Virus record (IMG/VR): IMGVR_UViG_3300046454_001280
Coordinates: 1-54,449 of that record
Source: a virus
Reading direction: 5' to 3' (one strand)
Length of the DNA stretch: 54,449 nt
In this document: piece by piece, positions 45,949 through 53,247 of the stretch
Layout: every line of letters starts with the position of its first letter
Numbering within the stretch: position 1 is the stretch's first letter
The notes under the pieces: generated by a model
What the model saw: only the letters and a program-made list of their open reading frames with translations
Databases searched by the model: none
Told to the model about the DNA's origin: nothing
Made by a program: the position numbers and the translations under genes

Positions 45949-47751
45949 ATGACCGCATTCAAAAAGCACGCAGACAGACTTCAGCCATTGAGCATGGGCC
46001 TGCCTTTCCAGAAGGAGCTGGTGGTTGATCTGTTCGCCGGCGGGGGCGGAGCTAGTACCGGCATCGCCCGGGCTTACCGAGAACCGGATGTGGCCGTAAA
46101 CCATAATCAGATCGCCCTGGCTGTGCACCGAGCCAATCATCCGGAGACAGCCCATTACGTGGCCGACGTGTTCGAGGTTGATCCAGTGCTGGCAACTGGC
46201 GGCCAGCCTGTCGGGATTCTCTGGGCCTCGCCGGATTGCCGCCACCACAGCAAGGCAAAGGGTGGCGCGCCGCGCGATCGCAAAGTTCGCGGGCTGGCGT
46301 GGGTGGTTGTTCGATGGGCCTACGCGACTCGCCCTCGCCTCCTCTTTTTGGAAAATGTTGAGGAATTCTGCGATTGGGGCCCTATTGATGAAGAAGGGCA
46401 GCCAATCAAGGCTGAGAAGGGGCGAACCTTCCGGTCATTCATCGCGGCGCTCAGCACTGGGCTTCCTGCCGATCATCCAGACATGCAGGAGATTATCGAA
46501 TCCATCGGTGATTTCGTGCCGGTTGCGGACCTGGTGCGAGGTCTTGGTTACAACGTGGAGTGGCGCGAACGGATTGCCGCAAACGCCGACGCCCCGACAA
46601 TCCGCAAGCGCCTTTACCTGGTCGCACGCAGCGACGGACAGCCGATCGTTTGGCCGGAAGCGGTTCGGCACAAGAAGCCTATCGGAAAGCAGCTTCCATG
46701 GCGCAGCGCGGCGGAATGCATCGACTGGAGCAATCTCGGCCGCACGATATTTCGTGAAAAAGAGATGGCGAAGAACACAATGCGCCGAGTGGCCAAGGGC
46801 TGCTGGCGACATGTGCTTACCAGCACGAAGCCGTTCATTGTCCCAATGCGCGGCACCTCGGAATCACACACCAGTACCCACGGCGTGGATGAAGTACTCT
46901 CTACCATCAGCGCCGGCGGCACGCACCACGCGTTAGTGCAGCCGGTAGCGGCACCGTTTCTCACCGAGTGCGCCAACGGCTCATCTCAACGCAACTTCGA
47001 CGCGCAAGAACCACTGCGCACGCAGGTCGCCCAGGTCAAAGGCGGCCACTTCGCGATGGTTGCCGCACACATGACGGCCTTCGGGCAGAACGCCGTTGGC
47101 AGCTCGCCGGACGAGCCAACACAGACCGTACTGGCCGGTGCCGCGCGACACGGTGTCGTCGCTGCGTTCTTCGAACAGGCGAATGGCGGGTATTACAAAG
47201 GAGACGGCCGTTCGGCCTACGACCCGATCTCGACTATCTGCCAATCAGGCGCCAACCAGCGATTGGTCAACGCCTACCTGGTGAAGTACTACGGCAACGA
47301 GAAGGACGGCATTTCGCTCACCGATCCGATGCATACCCTGCCGACGAAGGATCGGGTCGCGCTGGTCGAAGTGGTGCAGGTGCCTGACACGCTGACGCCG
47401 GAGCAGATGAAAGGCGCCCGCCGTTGCGCAGCCTTCATGCACGAATACCTGCCGGAGCACTTCAAAGACCCCGCCGAAATGGTGATGGTTGGCGGCTACG
47501 TGCTGGTGGACATCACTCTGCGGATGCTGCAACCGCCAGAGCTGAAGAAGGCGCAAGGCTTTCCGGACAGCTACATCATCGACCGCGGCCTGTTCGTTGA
47601 CCCGGAAACCTGCGCCGAGGAATGGCGCGGCATCAACAAGACGGACCAGGTGCGGCTTATCGGGAACAGCGTCTGTCCTGACGAGGCTGCCGCTCTAGTC
47701 GCTGCCAACGCCGCCGAGCTGATCGAGCTGTACCGAAAGCTCGCCGCGTAA
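45949..47751 (+). CDS. C5 cytosine DNA methyltransferase, orphan (600 aa)
   Basis: Motif I DLFAGGGG (27-34); motif IV WASPDCRHHSKAKGG with Cys97 as likely nucleophile (the common form is P-C, here P-D-C); motif VI LENVEE (134-139); motif VIII-like TIRKRLYLVAR (217-227); motif X RLIGNSVCPDEAAA (569-582). Residues ~230-480 form the variable target-recognition region. No neighbouring restriction enzyme of matching type is obvious. It probably protects phage DNA from host restriction. A sequence upstream (45892-45948) is a short leader. Confidence 0.9.
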   Translation: MTAFKKHADRLQPLSMGLPFQKELVVDLFAGGGGASTGIARAYREPDVAVNHNQIALAVHRANHPETAHYVADVFEVDPVLATGGQPVGILWASPDCRHHSKAKGGAPRDRKVRGLAWVVVRWAYATRPRLLFLENVEEFCDWGPIDEEGQPIKAEKGRTFRSFIAALSTGLPADHPDMQEIIESIGDFVPVADLVRGLGYNVEWRERIAANADAPTIRKRLYLVARSDGQPIVWPEAVRHKKPIGKQLPWRSAAECIDWSNLGRTIFREKEMAKNTMRRVAKGCWRHVLTSTKPFIVPMRGTSESHTSTHGVDEVLSTISAGGTHHALVQPVAAPFLTECANGSSQRNFDAQEPLRTQVAQVKGGHFAMVAAHMTAFGQNAVGSSPDEPTQTVLAGAARHGVVAAFFEQANGGYYKGDGRSAYDPISTICQSGANQRLVNAYLVKYYGNEKDGISLTDPMHTLPTKDRVALVEVVQVPDTLTPEQMKGARRCAAFMHEYLPEHFKDPAEMVMVGGYVLVDITLRMLQPPELKKAQGFPDSYIIDRGLFVDPETCAEEWRGINKTDQVRLIGNSVCPDEAAALVAANAAELIELYRKLAA

Positions 47752-47789
47752 CCCCTCCAACACTACTTAACCCAATCCCGGGAGGCCCT

Positions 47790-47951
47790 ATGCCATCCAC
47801 AGGAAAGCTCGCTGCTGGCTACATGGAGCTCCACGTCTTCTGCTCCTACTGCCAACGGCCCCGCAGCACCGGAAACCACGACAAATGCAGCAAGGCCCGG
47901 CAGCAGGAACATGCTCGGAGGAATCATGAAAACGAAACTGTCTCGAGCTGA
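47790..47951 (+). CDS. Small zinc-finger-like protein (53 aa)
   Basis: GGGAGG before ATG 47790. Contains VFCSYCQRPRSTGNHDKC, a C-x2-C ... H-x2-C finger, then a basic His-rich tail. Overlaps the next gene by 26 bases. Unknown. Confidence 0.55.
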   Translation: MPSTGKLAAGYMELHVFCSYCQRPRSTGNHDKCSKARQQEHARRNHENETVSS

Positions 47952-48228
47952 GGTAGGGCAAATTTTCAGCCTGCATGCGCTCGGCAACAAGGCCTCCGTC
48001 ATCGCAGAGGCTATCGGAAGACCCTATGCGACGGTCGTGTACTACCTGAATGCGGCCGGGATCGTTCTCGGGAACAAGGGCAAGCCACGGCAATGTACTG
48101 AGCATTACCTATCCATGGCGCTGGATATGCGCGCTCACGGCTCTACTTGGTACGACGTGGAGCAGCACATCGGCTTCCACCGCTCAACGTTCCAGGCCCG
48201 GCTCAGGGCTGAGAGGGCTTCAACATGA
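47926..48228 (+). CDS. HTH protein (100 aa)
   Basis: ATG 47926 with GGAGGA upstream. Two helix-turn-helix-like units: KLSRAEVGQIFSLHALGNKA-SVIAEAIGRP and ALDMRAHGSTWYDVEQHIGF-HRSTF. Resembles resolvase-type or Hin-like HTH repeats. Possibly a transcriptional regulator in the rightward operon. Confidence 0.65.
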   Translation: MKTKLSRAEVGQIFSLHALGNKASVIAEAIGRPYATVVYYLNAAGIVLGNKGKPRQCTEHYLSMALDMRAHGSTWYDVEQHIGFHRSTFQARLRAERAST

Positions 48229-48296
48229 TTATCAAGTACGGACTGCTCTGCATCGTCACCTTCTGGCTGCCGTTTGGGTATTGGTGGTTGTCATGA
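48225..48296 (+). CDS. Tiny membrane peptide (23 aa)
   Basis: MIIKYGLLCIVTFWLPFGYW followed by WLS, hydrophobic throughout. Its ATG overlaps the stop of the HTH gene and its TGA overlaps the next ATG. Very short, so certainty is limited. Confidence 0.4.
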   Translation: MIIKYGLLCIVTFWLPFGYWWLS

Positions 48297-48373
48297 TCCC
48301 CCAAACCCTCTTCGCAATCCTCGGCCTAGCCATGACCGGCTGGCCGCAACTTATTCAATGGTGCATGTCATGA
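48293..48373 (+). CDS. Tiny hydrophobic peptide (26 aa)
   Basis: MIPQTLFAILGLAMTGWPQL and a short tail. Same chain of ATGA overlaps. Could be a real membrane peptide or only a coupling frame. Confidence 0.4.
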   Translation: MIPQTLFAILGLAMTGWPQLIQWCMS

Positions 48374-48804
48374 GTGAAGTTAAAAAGTACAACGCATACG
48401 CGGAAGGCTTGACGGTTCATTTTGAGCTGGATTCGGAAGGTGCATGGGTGGCGGCTTCCGACTTCGACGCCCAACGCCTGCGCGCCGATACGGCTGAGGC
48501 TGAGCGGGATGCACTGAAAGATGACGTCATGTCGCTGTCTAGCATCGTCGAAGAATGCTGGAGAGAACGTGCCGCCGCCGAGCAGCGCATTGCGGATCGT
48601 GATGCGCTGCTGCGCTCTACATCGGCCCAGCTATGGAAAGCACACATTGCTCTGAACCGCCTGATCGAGCTTGAGCCTGCGCATAAGGTCAAGCTCCTGA
48701 CAGACACGATTAACACCCTCGCATACGCGCACAAGTGCATTGACCTTCCGCACTGGGACGCCGCCCTTAACCCCAACCCCGAGGCAGAAAGTCATGAGCT
48801 GTGA
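48370..48804 (+). CDS. Coiled-coil Ea22-like phage protein (144 aa)
   Basis: Start ATG 48370 overlaps the preceding stop. Long helix (DAQRLRADTAEAERDALKDD ... RERAAAEQRIADRDALLRST) and C-terminal segment. This style is common for variable Ea22-like early proteins of Pseudomonas phages. No specific function. Confidence 0.6.
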   Translation: MSEVKKYNAYAEGLTVHFELDSEGAWVAASDFDAQRLRADTAEAERDALKDDVMSLSSIVEECWRERAAAEQRIADRDALLRSTSAQLWKAHIALNRLIELEPAHKVKLLTDTINTLAYAHKCIDLPHWDAALNPNPEAESHEL

Positions 48805-48988
48805 AAAGTGTACTGACCCAGATGGAGATCCGTGTCTCCCGCTTTACGGACTCGGCCCACACCATCACCCGACTGAAGGCGGGACGGTTTTTGAAGAATC
48901 ACAAGAGGCTGAAGGCTTTACACCCAGCAAAGAAGAACCTGGCATGGGCATCTGGTGGTGTCCGCATTGCGGGGATGGAAGACCATGA
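48794..48988 (+). CDS. Small zinc-ribbon protein (64 aa)
   Basis: C-x2-C (CEKCTD) and C-x2-C (WWCPHCGDG) flank an acidic, His-rich middle (GLGPHHHPTEGG). It starts inside the end of the previous gene and its stop overlaps the next start. Probable zinc ribbon. Confidence 0.6.
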   Translation: MSCEKCTDPDGDPCLPLYGLGPHHHPTEGGTVFEESQEAEGFTPSKEEPGMGIWWCPHCGDGRP

Positions 48989-49566
48989 CCAATAACCCAA
49001 CGATTGACGGCGTGTCACAGTGTAAAACTTGCCGAGGCTCAGGATGGATCGACAGCTTGAGATCTGTCGGCGCACCCGCCGGGAAATGCCCAAATTGTGC
49101 GCCAGCGGTCGAGCGGCAAGAGCCTGTTACAATGAAACGTCGGTACATCAGTGTGCCAGACTTGTGGATCGAGTGCGCTGCTGACGACCAGCAGGCAATG
49201 ACCTTTTACAAGCAGACACCCGAAGTCGCCGCCCTGCAATCCACCATCACCCAGCTGCAGGCGCGCGTGCAGGAGCTGGAGAGTGGTAGGGGTGAGCCTG
49301 TGGCGTGGGCTGGCCTCAACTCACTGGGCGGACTTATGCACTGCATGAACAAAGAAGGCTACCTTTCAGTTTCGCAGAAACCTAGGCGCTATCACGATAT
49401 TGCGCTGTTCACCGCCCCGCCAGCGCCTGTCGCGGTTGTGCTGCCTGAGCGCAGAACACCAGAGCATTACCACGCACGAATCGGGAAGTGCGGCGCCGCT
49501 GATATGCTGGCTGAAGAGTGGAACGCCTGCCTCGACGCCACCGCTGCGCTGAATAACTCGAAGTAA
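48985..49566 (+). CDS. Zinc-ribbon Ea22-like protein (193 aa)
   Basis: N-terminal CKTCRGSGWIDS ... KCPNCAP is a DnaJ-like four-Cys ribbon; then a helix (VAALQSTITQLQARVQELES) and a C-terminal region around EPVAWAGLNSLGGLMHCMN, seen in many Pseudomonas phage accessory proteins. Overlaps the upstream gene as ATGA. Function unknown. Confidence 0.65.
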   Translation: MTNNPTIDGVSQCKTCRGSGWIDSLRSVGAPAGKCPNCAPAVERQEPVTMKRRYISVPDLWIECAADDQQAMTFYKQTPEVAALQSTITQLQARVQELESGRGEPVAWAGLNSLGGLMHCMNKEGYLSVSQKPRRYHDIALFTAPPAPVAVVLPERRTPEHYHARIGKCGAADMLAEEWNACLDATAALNNSK

Positions 49567-49616
49567 CCGTAACTCCCCCCCTTCAAAGTCAGCCGCTATA
49601 GCGGCAAGGACGAGAC

Positions 49617-50399
49617 ATGCCTATCGAGAAAATCGAAAAGGAGGCCGACCTCTGCGCGCTGTTCATCCAGGAGTTCAACGAAGTACCCGGATGGAGGTGC
49701 TACCCCGAGGCCGCCGGCTTCGACGTGCTGGTCGTGCATGAGGACGGTCGGCAGATCGGCGTCGAAGCGAAGCTGCAGTTGAACGCCAAGGTAGCCGACC
49801 AGATTCTGCCCTGCCGCGGCGACGAACTTTACGGGCGCGCCGGGCCGGATTATCGGCTGGTGATCGTGAGCAAAATCACCGACGCCAGCAAAGGCATCGT
49901 GAAGATGCTGGAACATCTTGGCGTCAGAGTGCTGGTGCCGAGACAGAGCTGGACCCGGCAAGGCAACTGCATGACCTTCAGCCTTGACCATTCTCTGTTG
50001 GAGGTTAGCGGCCACAAGCCTTTCTACGACTGGTACATGTTCGACTGGAATCCGCCTGAGCGCTGCCAGGTGCCGGTGCTAGTCACGAACCTGCCGGCCG
50101 GCGTCCCCTCGCCTGTTCGCCTTACGCCGTGGAAAGAGTCAGCGTTGAAGGTGCTGGCCCAGCTCAGGCGCCAAGGCTTCATCACCGCCAAACAGATCGC
50201 CAGCCACGGCATCGGCGTCACCGCGTGGACGCAGGCGCCGGGAAGCAAATCGGCATGGCTGGCCAAGGGCACCGTTCGCGGTACCTGGATCGAAACTGAA
50301 CACATGCCGGCCTTCGACAAACAGCACCCGGACGTCTACGCCTTGGCCGTCGAAACCCTGGCCGCAACAGCGCCAGCAGAACTGGAGATATCACAATGA
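49617..50399 (+). CDS. Putative PD-(D/E)XK nuclease (260 aa)
   Basis: N-terminal domain carries GFDVLVV (D36) followed after 13 residues by VEAKLQ (E50-A51-K52), the D ... E-x-K nuclease motif; upstream E13-like helix residues could complete the site. It resembles restriction-type or Vsr-like folds in its order. The C-terminal half (LRRQGFITAKQIASHGIGVT) looks like a winged HTH. It lies 1.9 kb after the orphan methyltransferase. Restriction, host-DNA attack and repair are all possible. Confidence 0.55.
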   Translation: MPIEKIEKEADLCALFIQEFNEVPGWRCYPEAAGFDVLVVHEDGRQIGVEAKLQLNAKVADQILPCRGDELYGRAGPDYRLVIVSKITDASKGIVKMLEHLGVRVLVPRQSWTRQGNCMTFSLDHSLLEVSGHKPFYDWYMFDWNPPERCQVPVLVTNLPAGVPSPVRLTPWKESALKVLAQLRRQGFITAKQIASHGIGVTAWTQAPGSKSAWLAKGTVRGTWIETEHMPAFDKQHPDVYALAVETLAATAPAELEISQ

Positions 50400-50452
50400 T
50401 CTTCGCCCCGCTCTACATGGCCTACCTCATCTACAAGGGGCCGTGGCGATGA
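50396..50452 (+). CDS. Tiny peptide (18 aa)
   Basis: MIFAPLYMAYLIYKGPWR. Overlaps both the preceding stop and the following ATG. Could be only a translational coupler. Confidence 0.35.
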   Translation: MIFAPLYMAYLIYKGPWR

Positions 50453-50784
50453 CCGAACAAAACACCAAAGAGTTTTACTCAACTGAGCAAGCTGCTCAGC
50501 ACGCCGCCGACTGGTGCAAGCGCAATCCCGCATGGCGCCGGATCTGTGATATCCCGGATACCTCCGTGTTCGAAAAAACCTACGATGAGATTCCAAAACG
50601 CGAGCGCGCCTACTGGGACAAGAACGGCGGCGAAGAATGCTGGCGAGAATTCGGCGCCGGAGGAACCAAGGTGCCAACTGGTTTCATCTCCGGCAAGGGT
50701 GATTTTTTCGACCATGTGCTCAAGGTGCCGCTCCATCACAACCTGATGACGGTTTATCGCGTCGGCAGGCGCTGGAAGCCATGA
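50449..50784 (+). CDS. Phage hypothetical protein (111 aa)
   Basis: ATG 50449. Helical N-terminus (TEQAAQHAADWCKRNPAWRR), centre with many charged residues, C-terminal LKVPLHHNLMTVYRVGRRW. Overlaps the next gene by four bases. No domain recognised. Confidence 0.6.
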   Translation: MTEQNTKEFYSTEQAAQHAADWCKRNPAWRRICDIPDTSVFEKTYDEIPKRERAYWDKNGGEECWREFGAGGTKVPTGFISGKGDFFDHVLKVPLHHNLMTVYRVGRRWKP

Positions 50785-51098
50785 ACCGAATGGTCAGCGT
50801 CCGCACCGAGGAACTGACCGGCCCGGCGCTGGACTGGGCAATCAACGTGATCGAGGGTGATCAGCAGCCCGTGGCGGGCCAGCTGGATCTCTTCGCCCTG
50901 CCCGACACCGAGCAACTGATCACGAAGTACGGCGTCTGGGTCGACGCTGGCCACCGGTACCCGTGGCTGGCCGACGCCACCAACGATCCATTCAACCGCC
51001 AGCCCGGCGAAACCCGAGCCATCGCAGTGTTCCGCGCCGAGGTCTTTGCCAAGCACGGCGGCACCGTGAAAGTCCCCGCCGAACTGTTCCAGCAATAA
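50781..51098 (+). CDS. NinX-like (DUF2591) protein (105 aa)
   Basis: VRTEELTGPALDWAINVIEG is the opening found in NinX/DUF2591 proteins; PFNRQPGETRAIAVFRAEVF then matches the family's second half. Function unknown; usually encoded in Nin-like regions, here on the rightward operon. Confidence 0.82.
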   Translation: MNRMVSVRTEELTGPALDWAINVIEGDQQPVAGQLDLFALPDTEQLITKYGVWVDAGHRYPWLADATNDPFNRQPGETRAIAVFRAEVFAKHGGTVKVPAELFQQ

Positions 51099-51146
51099 CC
51101 CCAACCACTCAACAGCCTGCCGGTGTACGGCGGGCGGAGCTATGTC

Positions 51147-51620
51147 ATGACCGCGTTGATTCGATTCCACGAAGCAGCAAGCGAAGCGCTCGAGAAGATC
51201 GCCGCGCGCCTCCCGGCCGATGCAAAAATCTGCTTGGCCATCTACACCCCAGAAAAGCCCGAGTCGGACATCGTGCTCAAGGATCCTTCTGCCTCTCTCG
51301 ACGAGGTGGTCAGCACATTGCGCCGCCGCGGCCTGAGCATCGACGGCGACAACGCCTACAAGCGCGACATATGCGATGCGATTGTCGGGACCTTGGCGTT
51401 CGGTGCGCAGGATCGTTGCCCACCGCCAGAAGGGCATTGGGCGCAGCGATTCTGGGACATGGGGCGAGAGTCATCAGCCAACACCGAAGACCTCATATCT
51501 GCGCTTGAACTGGTCACCGACTGCCTGAGCAAAGCGCTCACCGGCGGCGAGGTATCAGCTGCGAAAGCAGGAAGTGCCCTGACCACATCCGCCGAACTGC
51601 TCGCCAAACAATCGCGATAA
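51147..51620 (+). CDS. Phage hypothetical protein (157 aa)
   Basis: Starts at ATG 51147; upstream extension lacks a good site. Helical (HEAASEALEKIAARLPADAK), contains LDEVVSTLRRRGLSIDGDNA and a C-terminal helix. Similar layout to phage accessory proteins; function unknown. Confidence 0.6.
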   Translation: MTALIRFHEAASEALEKIAARLPADAKICLAIYTPEKPESDIVLKDPSASLDEVVSTLRRRGLSIDGDNAYKRDICDAIVGTLAFGAQDRCPPPEGHWAQRFWDMGRESSANTEDLISALELVTDCLSKALTGGEVSAAKAGSALTTSAELLAKQSR

Positions 51621-51663
51621 CAATCACCACCTTCTGCCGCCACGCGCGGCATGGAGCATCGTC

Positions 51664-51858
51664 ATGTCTCGCATCGAAGAAAGAGAAGGCTGGAACCTCG
51701 CCGATCAACTGCTCAAGGACGGGCGCCAGGTAGACCCGATCTTCGGCGGCGTCGAGCGGGTCATCGCCAATATCGAAAAGACCGCCGCGCTCCGACCTGA
51801 AGGGTATCGGGTGGGCATTCAGAAACGCATCGAGGTGGAACGCCATGGCAGCGTATGA
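51664..51858 (+). CDS. Small phage protein (64 aa)
   Basis: 64 residues (EEREGWNLADQLLKDGRQVD, VIANIEKTAALRPEG). Overlaps the next gene by 14 bases. Unknown. Confidence 0.55.
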   Translation: MSRIEEREGWNLADQLLKDGRQVDPIFGGVERVIANIEKTAALRPEGYRVGIQKRIEVERHGSV

Positions 51859-52057
51859 CATTCACGCCCAGAACTCCGACGGCACCCCGGGCAAGTTGCT
51901 CGACGTCATCGACCGTGTGCCAGAGCACCGCAAGGCCGGCCAGTTCGTCGAGTTCGACGGCGAGATGCACAAGGTCATGACGGGTATTCGCAATTTCATC
52001 ATCGTCACTCAGGAGCGCTGGGCGCGGGTGGCTGCTGCATCGTGGAGGAAAGCATGA
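51845..52057 (+). CDS. Small phage protein (70 aa)
   Basis: Beta-rich (KLLDVIDRVPEHRKAGQFVE, then MTGIRNFIIVTQERW). Its stop overlaps the next start. Unknown. Confidence 0.55.
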   Translation: MAAYDIHAQNSDGTPGKLLDVIDRVPEHRKAGQFVEFDGEMHKVMTGIRNFIIVTQERWARVAAASWRKA

Positions 52058-52512
52058 GCGACTTGATTTGCAGGAAAACGATGCGCCGCTGCGATACGTC
52101 CGGGATGTGTTCGCCATTTGGTGGTTGCCAAGCACCACAGACTGACCAAGACCGCAAGATCATCATTCTAGAAGCCACAGTAGCCAAGCAGGCCAAGATG
52201 ATCGAGCACCTGCGCGGCGGCCCGACTCCGCTATACACCGCCGTAGACATGGCCAATGCGGCGCGGGATGGGTTCATGGATGGGGCAGCGAGTGTTGTGG
52301 TCACCCTTTCTAAAGGCGATTCACTGGCGCGGCGGATGTCTGGGCCGCAGGAAGATGGTAGCAATCCGCTGATATCGCGGGCAGATGCCGTTGCAGCAAT
52401 CGAAGCAGCCGGCGGGACCGTGCAGGGCGGAACCAAATGTAAAGACTACGGCCATGGCGGATTTTCATGTGGCGCAGACGATTGCTGGTTGCGCTCGGAG
52501 CCAAGACCATGA
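52054..52512 (+). CDS. Phage hypothetical protein with cysteine-rich ends (152 aa)
   Basis: ATG 52054 overlaps the upstream stop. Four N-terminal cysteines (ICRKTMRRCDTSGMCSPFGG then C), a helix (DRKIIILEATVAKQAKMIEH) and further C-terminal Cys/His residues (KCKDYGHGGFSCGADDCW). Ea22-like in style. Role unknown. Confidence 0.6.
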   Translation: MSDLICRKTMRRCDTSGMCSPFGGCQAPQTDQDRKIIILEATVAKQAKMIEHLRGGPTPLYTAVDMANAARDGFMDGAASVVVTLSKGDSLARRMSGPQEDGSNPLISRADAVAAIEAAGGTVQGGTKCKDYGHGGFSCGADDCWLRSEPRP

Positions 52513-53012
52513 CTGACTACGAAGACCTGCAGAAACGCTGCCAGCGCGGCGCCACGAACCTCAACGATGCCAACAACATGCTGGCTGATTGCTATGGAAT
52601 GCTGGGGAGATTGGTGGCGGAGAACGAAGCGCTGCGCGCTGGCCAGCCACAAAACTGCAGGTCGTGCGGAAAACTGCAGGTCGACAATGAAGCGCTGCGC
52701 ACTCAGGTCCAGTCGATGATCGACCAGACGGAACCGCTCGTACCAGTTCCGGGCGATCCGGGATGGAGCCGACGCATCACGATTGATGAACTGCAGGCGG
52801 AAGTGGCGGATCTGCGCAAGGACGCCGAGCGTTATCGGTGGCTAAAGGAAAAAGGGTTGCATCGCTCGATTGAAGCAGACACAGCCGCGATTTCTCCCGG
52901 CGTTGGGCCATTCATCTGCGTGCAGCTCCCAAGTTCCGGCGCCCCCAATAGCATCCGCCTGGCGGCGAGCGCGGATGAGTACATTGACCTATCCATGAGC
53001 AAGGAGAGTTGA
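52509..53012 (+). CDS. Coiled-coil Ea22-like protein (167 aa)
   Basis: ATG 52509 overlaps the previous stop. C-x2-C (CRSCGK) between two helical stretches, then KDAERYRWLKEKGLHRSIEA, a segment found at the end of many Pseudomonas phage Ea22-like proteins. Unknown role. Confidence 0.62.
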   Translation: MTDYEDLQKRCQRGATNLNDANNMLADCYGMLGRLVAENEALRAGQPQNCRSCGKLQVDNEALRTQVQSMIDQTEPLVPVPGDPGWSRRITIDELQAEVADLRKDAERYRWLKEKGLHRSIEADTAAISPGVGPFICVQLPSSGAPNSIRLAASADEYIDLSMSKES

Positions 53013-53013
53013 G

Positions 53014-53247
53014 ATGAACACAGCAACCGAAGAAATCGAATTCATCCGGCTGCCAAGAGTGATCGCGCTTGTCGGCCTGAGCCAAACGACGATTTACGAC
53101 ATGGCAAACGCTGGACGATTCCCAAAACAGGTCAAAGTTGGCGGCCGGGCGGTGGCCTGGATCAAGTCCGAGGTTCTGCAATGGAGCCAAGAAAGGGTTG
53201 CGGCCGCGCGCGGTGATCAGCCCTCTGCCTCCAGCGAATCAAGATAG
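53014..53247 (+). CDS. AlpA-family excisionase/regulator (77 aa)
   Basis: FIRLPRVIALVGLSQTTIYD-MANAGRFPKQVKVGG is the AlpA winged-HTH pattern. Such proteins act as recombination directionality factors or activators for a P4-type integrase. Its 3' end overlaps the 3' end of the convergent integrase gene by 31 bases, so expression of one may interfere with the other. Best candidate excisionase. Confidence 0.85.
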   Translation: MNTATEEIEFIRLPRVIALVGLSQTTIYDMANAGRFPKQVKVGGRAVAWIKSEVLQWSQERVAAARGDQPSASSESR

